Shown one piece after another: positions 1 to 6,046 of a stretch of DNA of 7,858 nt (within the stretch, counting starts at the first letter, position 1; every line of letters begins with the position of its first letter). Source of the DNA: Betaproteobacteria bacterium HGW-Betaproteobacteria-2. Lineage in GTDB: Bacteria > Pseudomonadota > Gammaproteobacteria > Burkholderiales > Methylophilaceae. The stretch is from assembly GCA_002842255.1 (NCBI GenBank), contig PHCM01000060.1, positions 1-7,858 of the forward strand, in the 5' to 3' direction. The notes under the pieces were generated by a model that was given only the letters and a program-made list of their open reading frames with translations, did no database searches and was not told the origin of the DNA. The position numbers and the translations under genes are program-made.

Positions 1-15
1 TCAATCATCACGAAA

Positions 16-34
16 TATCATGAAAATCATGATG
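16..34. promoter_or_regulatory. Fur-box-like palindrome upstream of the receptor gene
   Basis: This 19-bp stretch matches the classical Fur consensus GATAATGATAATCATTATC at 14 of 19 positions by my own alignment, and the core ATGAAAATCATGAT matches at 12 of 14. It contains a perfect 7-bp inverted repeat, ATCATGA (17-23) and TCATGAT (27-33), separated by AAA. It lies about 60 bp ahead of the receptor start, where an operator would be expected for a TonB-dependent receptor. Iron repression by Fur is an inference. Another dimeric repressor could bind the same palindrome, and AT-rich upstream DNA gives such matches by chance fairly often. I could not find a convincing -35/-10 pair beside it. Confidence 0.4.
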
Positions 35-94
35 TTCTTTCTGCACAAGTAAGACTATTGTTCAGTTCATCTTAAAACCAAGAAATCATTCATC

Positions 95-2434
95 ATGGAT
101 CATCCGTTTACTTTCCGCATCCTGCCCGGCCAACTGTTGCTGGCAGGTTGCATCAGCCTCGGCTTTACGTCTTTCGCTACCGCAGAAGAGCAGTTCAGCG
201 CCAAAGAGATCGAACTGCATAATGCACTTCGCCTGGCCCCTGTCGTCGTCACCGGCACCCGCATCGAACAGAACAGCTTCGACCTGCCGATGTCGATTGA
301 TTCAGTGGAAGGCGAAACCGTCCGCGAAGGCCAGTTGCAGGTCAATCTCTCCGAATCCGCAGCACGCGTACCCGGTGTTGTCGTCAATAACCGCAACAAC
401 CCGGCGCAGGATCTCGCCATCCAGATTCGCGGCTTCGGCTCACGTTCCGCTTTCGGTGTGCGTGGCGTGCGCCTGTATGCCGACGGCATCCCCATGACCA
501 TGCCGGACGGCCAAGGCCAGACCGGCACCTTCAACCTGGATACGGCAAAACGCGTTGAATACCTGCGCGGACCGTTTTCGGCTCTATACGGCAACTCCTC
601 AGGTGGTGTCGTACAGATTTTTACTCAAGACGGTCCCGATGAGCCCACGCTCTCTGGCGGCATTACTTTCGGCAGCTATGACACACGCCGTGGCAGCCTT
701 ACTTTTGGTGGTGACAATGACGGATTCAACTATATCGTCAATACCAGCACCTATCGTAGCGATGGCTATCGTGACCAGTCTGAAACCCGCCGCGACACCT
801 TCCACGGCAAATTCAGTTTCGATCTCGGCGAAGCCACCAAACTGACCGTCGTCGCCACCGCGCTGGATCAGCCGGATAATGAAGACCCGCAGGGCCTGAA
901 TGCGCAACAGCTGAAAGAAGACCGCAGACAGGCCAACCCGAACTCGTTGAAATTCGATACCCGTGTCAGCCGCAGCCACGAGCAGATCGGCGCCACGCTG
1001 GAACACATACTGACCGAGAATGACACACTGCGCTTCATGACCTACTACGGCCAACGCGACAATGAACAATTCCAGTCTATTTCCATTAATGGCCAGCGCA
1101 ACGATTTAAGTGGTGGCGCAGTCGCCACCATAGACCGCAATTTTGGCGGTGTCGATCTGCGCTGGGCTCACAAGGGCCTGCTCGCAGACATGCCATACAA
1201 TTTCACGGTCGGCACCAACTATGACCGCATGAAGGACGACCGTAAGGGCTACGAGAACTTCTCAGCCAACGCCGCACTAGGTACAGTGCCACGCCTGATT
1301 GGAGGTGAAGTCGTTGACTGCGGCATGACCCTGAACGGCCAGCCCATCGTTTGCGGTGTGAAGGGAAACCTTCGGCGCGACGAGACCAACAAGGTCAACA
1401 ACTTCGACCAGTACATGCAAGCTTCCATTGACCTCAATCCACGCTGGAATGTAAGTGCCGGGGTACGTCATAGCCGCGTTAAATTCGAGAACAATGACCA
1501 TTTCATCCTGGATACAGGAAACCCTCCAGGTGGCTATCCGGGCGAGAATGGTGACGACAGCGGCTCCGTCACTTTCCGGGAAACCACCCCGGTCATTGGG
1601 GCCATTTTTAAAGCTACCGACACCTTGAACCTGTATGCGAATGCCGGACAAAGCTTCGAAACACCAACATTCGTCGAGATGGCCTATACCAGCACCGGTG
1701 GATTCAATCTCGATCTCAAGCCCGCAAAAAGCGACCAGTATGAATTCGGCGCCAAGTGGATGCTGGGAGATTCAACACTGATCAACGGCTCATTCTTCTT
1801 TATCGATACCAGAGATGAAATCGTTGTGCAGCAACAGGCAGGTGGGCGCACCGTCTACCAGAACGTCAAGGACAGCGAACGCAAAGGCTTCGAACTGTCG
1901 ATTGATAGCCAATTGGCACATGGGTTCAATGCCTATCTGGCTTACACCTATCTTGATGCTGAGTTCACTTCAGACTTCACGTCCTGTCGCCCCTTCGCCA
2001 ATGGTCAGACAGTCTGTCTGCCGAACGATCCGGCATCGCTCCCTCCAGCGCTACCCGCCAATTCTGGTGGAGAAATTATCCGCGCTGGCGCCGACATTCC
2101 CGGCACCTACAAACACACATTGTTCGGCGAGTTGTCATGGCGTCATCAACCCAGCGGCTTCTCTACCGCAATCGAAGTCAGGGGCAACAGCAAAACCAAC
2201 GTCGCGTTCAAACCTGAATATGGCAAGGCCAGCGGCTACGCCATCGCCTCCTGGCGCGGTGGCTTCAATCAGAAGAAAGGTGATTGGAAATTCAGCGAAT
2301 TCGTTCGTGTAGAAAACCTGTTCGACAAGGAATATGTCGGCTCCGTGCGCGTCGGCGACCTGAACGGCAACTACTACGAACCAGCACCTACCACCAACTG
2401 GCTGTTCGGACTCAACGCCAGCTACCAGTTCTGA
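95..2434 (+). CDS. pqqU: TonB-dependent outer-membrane receptor, PqqU/YncD-like (probable PQQ importer)
   Basis: This is a 779-residue outer-membrane beta-barrel transporter that takes up its ligand using TonB energy. A signal peptide covers about residues 1-30 (cleavage near ATA|EE), followed by a TonB-box-like stretch APVVVTGTR near 48-56. There is no N-terminal STN signalling domain. The plug spans roughly 50-170, the barrel fills the rest, and the protein ends in the usual aromatic residue (SYQF). Several stretches match what I remember of E. coli YncD, since renamed PqqU for PQQ uptake: MPDGQGQ (136-142), RGPFSALYGNSSGG (158-171), an EIVV...GGRT..N segment from 575, NLFDKEYVGSV (741-751) and a YYEPAP motif near the C terminus. 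It is longer than YncD (about 700 residues), with added loop sequence. Two loop cysteine pairs are visible, C409/C420 and C631/C641. No Shine-Dalgarno sequence is clear before ATG 95, but the signal peptide fixes the start. The next genes are quinoprotein-associated, which supports PQQ as substrate. A siderophore or other ligand remains possible. Confidence 0.85.
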   Translation: MDHPFTFRILPGQLLLAGCISLGFTSFATAEEQFSAKEIELHNALRLAPVVVTGTRIEQNSFDLPMSIDSVEGETVREGQLQVNLSESAARVPGVVVNNRNNPAQDLAIQIRGFGSRSAFGVRGVRLYADGIPMTMPDGQGQTGTFNLDTAKRVEYLRGPFSALYGNSSGGVVQIFTQDGPDEPTLSGGITFGSYDTRRGSLTFGGDNDGFNYIVNTSTYRSDGYRDQSETRRDTFHGKFSFDLGEATKLTVVATALDQPDNEDPQGLNAQQLKEDRRQANPNSLKFDTRVSRSHEQIGATLEHILTENDTLRFMTYYGQRDNEQFQSISINGQRNDLSGGAVATIDRNFGGVDLRWAHKGLLADMPYNFTVGTNYDRMKDDRKGYENFSANAALGTVPRLIGGEVVDCGMTLNGQPIVCGVKGNLRRDETNKVNNFDQYMQASIDLNPRWNVSAGVRHSRVKFENNDHFILDTGNPPGGYPGENGDDSGSVTFRETTPVIGAIFKATDTLNLYANAGQSFETPTFVEMAYTSTGGFNLDLKPAKSDQYEFGAKWMLGDSTLINGSFFFIDTRDEIVVQQQAGGRTVYQNVKDSERKGFELSIDSQLAHGFNAYLAYTYLDAEFTSDFTSCRPFANGQTVCLPNDPASLPPALPANSGGEIIRAGADIPGTYKHTLFGELSWRHQPSGFSTAIEVRGNSKTNVAFKPEYGKASGYAIASWRGGFNQKKGDWKFSEFVRVENLFDKEYVGSVRVGDLNGNYYEPAPTTNWLFGLNASYQF

Positions 2435-2450
2435 TCTGAAAAACATGAAC

Positions 2451-2490
2451 TTGAGCGTTGTGTGCGTGCAAAATCGCACACAACGCTCAA
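2451..2490. terminator. Perfect 16-bp hairpin after the receptor gene (possible terminator)
   Basis: TTGAGCGTTGTGTGCG (2451-2466) and its exact reverse complement (2475-2490) enclose an 8-base loop. The hairpin starts 16 bases after the receptor stop codon. A stem this long and perfect is not expected by chance. No T-run follows it on the plus strand (AACAAGATT comes next), so it is not a classical Rho-independent terminator in that direction. It may end or attenuate transcription before the SoxYZ-like gene, protect the receptor mRNA from 3' exonucleases, or both. Confidence 0.55.
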
Positions 2491-2590
2491 AACAAGATTA
2501 AAATCATTTCAAGTTTAAGTAATCAGCTCATACCGGGCTGACGAACTTATATCCGCTTTTCCCGTCAATACCAAATATTAAGCAAGTCGC

Positions 2591-2596
2591 TACAAT
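2591..2596 (+). promoter_or_regulatory. Possible -10 box for the SoxYZ-like gene
   Basis: TACAAT matches the sigma-70 -10 consensus at 5 of 6 positions and would start an mRNA about 20 bases before the start codon at 2623, just ahead of its ribosome-binding site. No good -35 element lies 16-18 bp upstream, so an activator would be needed or the match is accidental. The rest of the 188-bp gap between the receptor and this gene holds the hairpin at 2451-2490 and nothing else I can name. Confidence 0.25.
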
Positions 2597-2622
2597 GCCT
2601 TGCAAACATTGAGGAGAACACC

Positions 2623-3426
2623 ATGTTGCAATCCATATCGAAAACAGGCTACCTGGCGTTGGCCGGCTTGATGTTGTCATTTAGCGGCAATGCACTGGCT
2701 GAGGCCGATCCCAAAATCTGGCCTGTCATCAAGGAGGCGTTCTTCGCCGATCGAAAGATTGAAGAGGCCGATTTCATCCAGCTGACTGCTCCCAAGCGGG
2801 CTGAAAGTGGCGCGCAGGTGCCTTTCAGCATCGCCCTCGATCAGGACAAAGGCCATGCCAAGGCCATCAAGAAAATCTATGTCATAGTGGACGCCAACCC
2901 GATACAACTGGCAGCCACCTATAACCTGACCGAGGAACTGGGCAAGTTCAATCTCTCCACACGCATACGTCTGGAAACCGACTCCTTCGTACGCGCAGTT
3001 GGCGAGACGGCCGATGGCAAACTTTACATGGCGGCCGTTCCCATCCGTGCAGCTGGCGGTTGCGGCGGCATCATTGATGCGGATGAATCAGCGGTGCGTG
3101 CATCGGCAGGCAAAATCAAAATGAACGTAGAATCACCTGTCAGCTTCGGTGCATCGACACCCGCCACCTTCATCATCAAACACCCGATGAGAACCGGCTT
3201 GCAGCGTGACCTGGTTTCCCAGGGCTTTCTGCCTGCCTTCTTCATTAACAAGGCCACCTTTACCTACAATGACAAACCGGTTTTTGACGTCGACCTGAAT
3301 GTCGGCACCAGCGAGGATCCGTATCTGAAATTTGATTTTGTACCGAAACAGCCAGGCATCCTGAAGGTCAAGGCGACAGACAATGAAGGCAAGTCCTTCA
3401 CACATGAGATCGATGTAAAGAGCTAA
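2623..3426 (+). CDS. Quinoprotein dehydrogenase-associated SoxYZ-like fused carrier protein
   Basis: This is a 267-residue exported protein in which a SoxY-like and a SoxZ-like domain are fused. The signal peptide is residues 1-26 (ALA|EA). The SoxY-like half runs to about 150 and ends in the hallmark GGCGG motif, residues 145-149, whose cysteine (C147) in true SoxY carries the sulfur substrate as a thiol conjugate. The SoxZ-like half covers about 160-267, with typical EDPYLKF and GILKVKATDNEGK stretches. In true Sox systems Y and Z are separate proteins and the motif lies at the SoxY C terminus. The fused form is known as a family found beside PQQ-dependent dehydrogenases (TIGR04557 as I recall). 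A strong ribosome-binding site, GAGGAG (2611-2616), lies 6 bases before the ATG. No soxAX, soxB or soxCD is nearby, so a role in thiosulfate oxidation is unlikely. The carried group and the partner enzyme are unknown. Confidence 0.87.
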   Translation: MLQSISKTGYLALAGLMLSFSGNALAEADPKIWPVIKEAFFADRKIEEADFIQLTAPKRAESGAQVPFSIALDQDKGHAKAIKKIYVIVDANPIQLAATYNLTEELGKFNLSTRIRLETDSFVRAVGETADGKLYMAAVPIRAAGGCGGIIDADESAVRASAGKIKMNVESPVSFGASTPATFIIKHPMRTGLQRDLVSQGFLPAFFINKATFTYNDKPVFDVDLNVGTSEDPYLKFDFVPKQPGILKVKATDNEGKSFTHEIDVKS

Positions 3427-3457
3427 AAATAAAGGGGCATCAAGCCCCTTTATTTTT
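3425..3457. terminator. Bidirectional Rho-independent terminator between convergent genes
   Basis: A perfect 14-bp stem, AAAAATAAAGGGGC (3425-3438) with its exact complement (3444-3457), encloses the 5-base loop ATCAA. The GC-rich core is flanked by an A-run on the left and a T-run on the right, so it can terminate transcripts from both strands. The SoxYZ-like gene ends on its left edge, with the stop codon TAA (3424-3426) forming part of the stem. The cytochrome b561 gene ends 21 bases to the right on the opposite strand. Confidence 0.93.
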
Positions 3458-3477
3458 CAACCCGGTATATTAACGGC

Positions 3478-4077
3478 TTAATGCAATGACATGCGTTTCA
3501 ACGTTTCATCCCTGTTGATGAATTTATGCTTGAGCGCACCGGCGATATGCAACAGGATGAGCAAGGCCAGCGCCACGCCAACCCACTCATGCACAACCAG
3601 AAAGGCCTCACGTACCGCTTTGTTGTCCAGCCCGGGCAAAAAGGCAAGACCAAACCATTTGACACCATATTTGCTATACAAAGCCATCAGCAATCCGCTG
3701 ACCGGCATGGCAATCATCAGCACATAAAGCAGCGTGTGTGCAGTCTCCGCCAGCTTCTTCTCCCAGACTTTAAGTGAGCTGAGCAATGCCGGCGGCTGAT
3801 GGGTCAGGCGCCAGTAGAGACGGAAGGCAATCAGCGCCAACAAGGTCACACCAATCGATTTGTGCAGATTGAAATAAAAGGTTCTTGGCGTCACTTCCTC
3901 AGCCAATTGCCAAGTATAGACACCAAGATTGAATAGGTCATAAGAACTCGATTTTGCACCCTCCCGCGGCAGGTCCGTCATGAACCAGCCCAGGGCGAGC
4001 ATGAAAAGAATGCCGATGGCGATCAGCCAGTGCAGAATGACAGCGGTTTTAGTGTATCGAGTAATGGAATTATTCAT
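3478..4077 (-). CDS. Cytochrome b561 family inner-membrane di-heme protein
   Basis: This 199-residue, four-helix membrane protein resembles E. coli CybB, which moves electrons between the quinone pool and periplasmic partners through two b hemes. Helices lie at about 12-32, 70-90, 112-134 and 160-182. Candidate heme histidines are H16 (LHW), H72 (NLHKSIG), H163 (VHEW) and H177 (LLHIAGALKH), in the positions usual for the family. R86 and the PVSG turn (125-128) are also typical. The start is supported by AGGA a few bases upstream on the minus strand. The gene sits in reverse orientation inside an otherwise plus-strand cluster, convergent with the SoxYZ-like gene and divergent from the zinc hydrolase gene. 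Small b561 proteins often accompany periplasmic redox enzymes, so it is a plausible electron partner of a quinoprotein system. Its actual partner and direction of electron flow cannot be read from the sequence. Confidence 0.9.
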   Translation of the reverse strand: MNNSITRYTKTAVILHWLIAIGILFMLALGWFMTDLPREGAKSSSYDLFNLGVYTWQLAEEVTPRTFYFNLHKSIGVTLLALIAFRLYWRLTHQPPALLSSLKVWEKKLAETAHTLLYVLMIAMPVSGLLMALYSKYGVKWFGLAFLPGLDNKAVREAFLVVHEWVGVALALLILLHIAGALKHKFINRDETLKRMSLH

Positions 4078-4103
4078 TGTTTTTCCTGACTAATTATTAA
4101 TCG

Positions 4104-4119
4104 GGGCCAGCAGTGGCCC
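4104..4119. repeat. Small inverted repeat in the divergent intergenic region
   Basis: GGGCCA (4104-4109) and TGGCCC (4114-4119) flank the tetraloop GCAG. The element lies 27 bases upstream of the cytochrome b561 start codon and is far more GC-rich than the surrounding AT-rich DNA. It could be a short hairpin in the cytochrome b561 mRNA leader or a binding site for a dimeric regulator. With a 6-bp stem it may have no function. Confidence 0.3.
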
Positions 4120-4138
4120 GCTTCAAATGTATATCTTT

Positions 4139-4166
4139 TTGATTGTTCTGAATGAACCTGTATTGT
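4139..4166 (+). promoter_or_regulatory. Possible sigma-70 promoter for the zinc hydrolase gene
   Basis: TTGATT (4139-4144) and TATTGT (4161-4166), each matching consensus at 4 of 6 positions, are separated by 16 bp. They would give a leader of about 95 bases to the start at 4267. On the minus strand an overlapping weak pair, TTCATT (4151-4156) and TATACA (4128-4133), 17 bp apart, could serve cytochrome b561. If both are real, the two divergent promoters overlap and could be co-regulated. Both are weak matches. Confidence 0.3.
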
Positions 4167-4251
4167 AACGTTATCGACGCCGATATCTTGTGCAAGTTCC
4201 ACGCTAACAGGAAAGAGTGTGGCAATCTTTCATGAAAAATTTGATATTTAC

Positions 4252-4257
4252 AAAGGA
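4252..4257 (+). promoter_or_regulatory. Ribosome-binding site that sets the zinc hydrolase start
   Basis: AAAGGA lies 9 bases before ATG 4267. It favours this start over the in-frame GTG at 4219, which would add 16 residues in front of an otherwise normal signal peptide. A competing purine-rich AGGAAAG (4209-4214 region) precedes the GTG, so the longer form is not excluded. Confidence 0.6.
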
Positions 4258-4266
4258 ATAATTCAC

Positions 4267-5181
4267 ATGCTGCAAATTGTTGCCGCAGTATTCGGACTAC
4301 TTATCTTCACCACACAACTCCAGGCCCAACCACTGCAACTGGAAAAAGTGGCGGATGGCATCTATGTGCATCATGGCCTGCACGAGGATCTGGCAGAAGG
4401 CTATCACGGCGATATCTGCAACATCGGCTTCATTATTGGCAGCAAGGGTATCGCCGTCATTGATAGCGGCGGCACATTCAAGGTCGGCCAACGCTTTCGC
4501 GAAGCCATTCGCCAGGTCAGCGATCTTCCGGTGCTTTATGTGATCAACACCCATGTACATCCCGACCATATCTATGGCAACGCTGCATTTCTCGAAGATA
4601 AACCGCAATTCGTCGGCCATCACAAACTGGCTGGCGCGATGGATTCGCGCAAGGATGCCTACAGCCGCATGCATCAGGAATGGATGGGGGAGGCTTTTGC
4701 CGGCAGCGAAATGGTCAAACCCACTCTCGCCGTGACGGATGCCACCACGCTGGACCTGGGAGATCGCCAACTCACACTGCAAGCCCACCCAGTCGCCCAC
4801 ACTCACACCGACCTGACCGTGATTGATAGCAAAACCAACACGCTCTGGTCCGGCGACCTGCTTTTTGTCGAACGTACCCCCTCGATTGATGGCGACCTCA
4901 AAGGCTGGATAGCGGTCACGGAAAACCTGGGGAAACTGAGTGTCAATCAGACGGTTCCCGGTCACGGCCCCGTCGTCACAAACCTGAAAGACGCACTGGA
5001 CAACCAGCAGCGCTATCTTACCGTGCTGCTCAACGACATCCGCGCCAGTATCAGCAAGGGCGAAATGATGGAAAGCGCCATGAACACCGCCGCAGCCTCT
5101 GAAAAAGACAAATGGGTACTGTTTGAAATCGTCAATCGTCGCAATGTGAACAACACCTACCCCGGGCTTGAGTGGGAATAA
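4267..5181 (+). CDS. Periplasmic metallo-beta-lactamase-fold zinc hydrolase, SoxH-related quinoprotein relay type
   Basis: This is a 304-residue exported hydrolase of the metallo-beta-lactamase fold. A signal peptide occupies about residues 1-19 (LQAQ|PLQ). The complete zinc-binding set is present: THVHPDH (H96, H98, D100, H101), AHTHTD (H178), SGD (D197) and GHG (H233), so the enzyme should be active with two metals. An acidic DSGG motif lies between the first strands, as usual. SoxH-related members of this fold are recognised as companions of quinoprotein dehydrogenases and SoxYZ-like carriers ('quinoprotein relay system zinc metallohydrolase' 1 and 2, TIGR04558/TIGR04559 as I recall). I cannot tell which of the two this is. 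The natural substrate is unknown; hydrolysis of a thioester-like or sulfur adduct on the carrier cysteine would fit. A beta-lactamase role is unlikely given the context. The start was chosen for the signal peptide and the ribosome-binding site at 4252-4257. Confidence 0.85.
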   Translation: MLQIVAAVFGLLIFTTQLQAQPLQLEKVADGIYVHHGLHEDLAEGYHGDICNIGFIIGSKGIAVIDSGGTFKVGQRFREAIRQVSDLPVLYVINTHVHPDHIYGNAAFLEDKPQFVGHHKLAGAMDSRKDAYSRMHQEWMGEAFAGSEMVKPTLAVTDATTLDLGDRQLTLQAHPVAHTHTDLTVIDSKTNTLWSGDLLFVERTPSIDGDLKGWIAVTENLGKLSVNQTVPGHGPVVTNLKDALDNQQRYLTVLLNDIRASISKGEMMESAMNTAAASEKDKWVLFEIVNRRNVNNTYPGLEWE

Positions 5182-5206
5182 AAAGTATTGGTTTATTCAG
5201 GGTTAG

Positions 5207-5238
5207 GCCTGCAGAATCAATAATGTATAATCGCAGGC
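5207..5238. repeat. Inverted repeat flanking the putative tonB -10 box
   Basis: GCCTGC (5207-5212) and GCAGGC (5233-5238) are exact reverse complements, 20 bases apart, with the TATAAT at 5226-5231 between them. The placement would suit an operator overlapping a promoter. Six-base arms with this spacing also occur by chance, so the call is tentative. Confidence 0.25.
5226..5231 (+). promoter_or_regulatory. Likely -10 box of the tonB-kinase transcription unit
   Basis: A perfect TATAAT lies in the 100-bp gap between the zinc hydrolase and tonB. The sequence 17 bp upstream (TTAGGC, 5203-5208) shares only its first two bases with the -35 consensus, so this promoter would be weak or depend on an activator. 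The predicted transcript starts near 5238, about 45 bases before the tonB start codon. The presence of a separate promoter suggests that tonB and the kinase are not simply read through from the zinc hydrolase gene. I see no strong terminator in this gap. Confidence 0.4.
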
Positions 5239-5281
5239 TTTGACTGTTGCGCTGCAATAAACCGACTGCCACTTATTTTTC

Positions 5282-6040
5282 GTGAACACTGCCGCCATCT
5301 CTTATCGTTCCTATCAGCCCGTGCATGCAGCGCCAAGTCATACTTTGGCATGGGCAGTGGTCATTTCCGTCGTGTTGCATCTGTCTGCCGTGCTCTATCT
5401 GCCCAACTTCCAGACCGACACCACTGAACCACCACTCGAAGTACTGAACATCCAGATCGAGGCACCCAAGGCGCCGGAACCGGTTGAAAGTCCGGCAATT
5501 GAACCCCCACCTCTGCCGGAACCACCCAAGCCCAAAGTGGTTCCAAAGATCGAACCCAAGGTTGTACCGGTGAAGAAACCCACGCCGGTCGAGACCTTCG
5601 AGCCCACAACCTCGGCACCTGAGGTTGTAGATGAGCCCGTATCGGCACCGGTCATGTCCGTCGCACCGGCCGCCGATACCACGCCGGTTTTCACCGCGCC
5701 GCCACCTCCCCCACCACCGCCGCCAGGCCCTAGTCAGGCTGACCTTGATGCAGCACGTCGGGGCTATGCCGAGAGATTGGCGCGCGCCATCGCGCAACAC
5801 AAAAAATACCCCAGGGTTGCCCAGATGCGCGGCTGGCAGGGCGAGGTGCTGGTAGATCTGAAGCTGAATGACAGAGGCGCCGTACTGGAATCAAGAATTG
5901 AACGCTCCAGTGGTTATGAAATACTGGACAAGCAAGCGCTGGAAATGGTCGCCAAGGCCGCACCCTTCGAAGCTCCGCCGGATATCCTGAAAAGCAGTAT
6001 ATTCAATATCCAGGTTCCGGTTTCATTCAAGCTGGAATAG
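5282..6040 (+). CDS. tonB: TonB energy-transducing protein
   Basis: This 252-residue protein links the inner-membrane proton motive force to outer-membrane receptors. A short cytoplasmic tail is followed by one membrane helix, about residues 21-41, carrying the SxxxH motif (S29, H33) that contacts ExbB/ExbD in E. coli TonB. A long proline-rich periplasmic spacer follows, about 50-150, with EPP/KP/EP repeats and a run of nine prolines near its end. The C-terminal TonB domain, about 158-252, contains the conserved KKYP motif, a GEVLVDLKLNDRG strand and a closing VPVSFKLE strand. The start is GTG 5282, with no clear Shine-Dalgarno sequence, so it could lie slightly elsewhere. No exbB or exbD is in the window, so it would use a complex encoded elsewhere. 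It is the natural partner for the receptor at 95-2434, although one TonB can serve many receptors. The kinase gene begins 6 bases after its stop. Confidence 0.93.
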   Translation: MNTAAISYRSYQPVHAAPSHTLAWAVVISVVLHLSAVLYLPNFQTDTTEPPLEVLNIQIEAPKAPEPVESPAIEPPPLPEPPKPKVVPKIEPKVVPVKKPTPVETFEPTTSAPEVVDEPVSAPVMSVAPAADTTPVFTAPPPPPPPPPGPSQADLDAARRGYAERLARAIAQHKKYPRVAQMRGWQGEVLVDLKLNDRGAVLESRIERSSGYEILDKQALEMVAKAAPFEAPPDILKSSIFNIQVPVSFKLE

Positions 6041-6046
6041 CAGCTC

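Noticed and set aside
599..1069. Antisense open frame opposite the receptor gene
   Set aside because: It is a shadow of a clear receptor reading frame and has no recognisable features.
2623..3426. Thiosulfate-oxidising Sox operon
   Set aside because: Only a fused SoxYZ-like gene and a SoxH-like hydrolase are present; there is no soxA, soxX, soxB, soxC or soxD, and the fusion is typical of the quinoprotein-associated family.
4297..4965. Long antisense open frame (222 codons) opposite the zinc hydrolase
   Set aside because: It lies wholly inside a gene with a full set of zinc ligands, has no recognisable domain, and is explained by the codon bias of the opposite strand.
4267..5181. Metallo-beta-lactamase antibiotic resistance gene
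   Set aside because: The fold and zinc ligands are shared by a large superfamily; the sequence pattern and neighbours fit a SoxH-like quinoprotein relay hydrolase better, and there are no mobile-element signs.
5176..5198. AT-rich inverted repeat GAATAAA/TTTATTC at the end of the zinc hydrolase gene as a terminator
   Set aside because: The 7-bp stem has only one GC pair and no following T-run, so it would be too unstable.
5695..5730. Run of CCx codons in tonB as a simple-sequence repeat or phase-variable tract
   Set aside because: The codons vary (cct, ccc, cca, ccg) and encode the polyproline spacer typical of TonB; it is not a perfect repeat that would slip.
5273..5800. Antisense open frame opposite tonB rich in Gly, Arg and Trp
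   Set aside because: The composition is what the proline-rich TonB spacer gives when read on the other strand; no independent start signal or domain.
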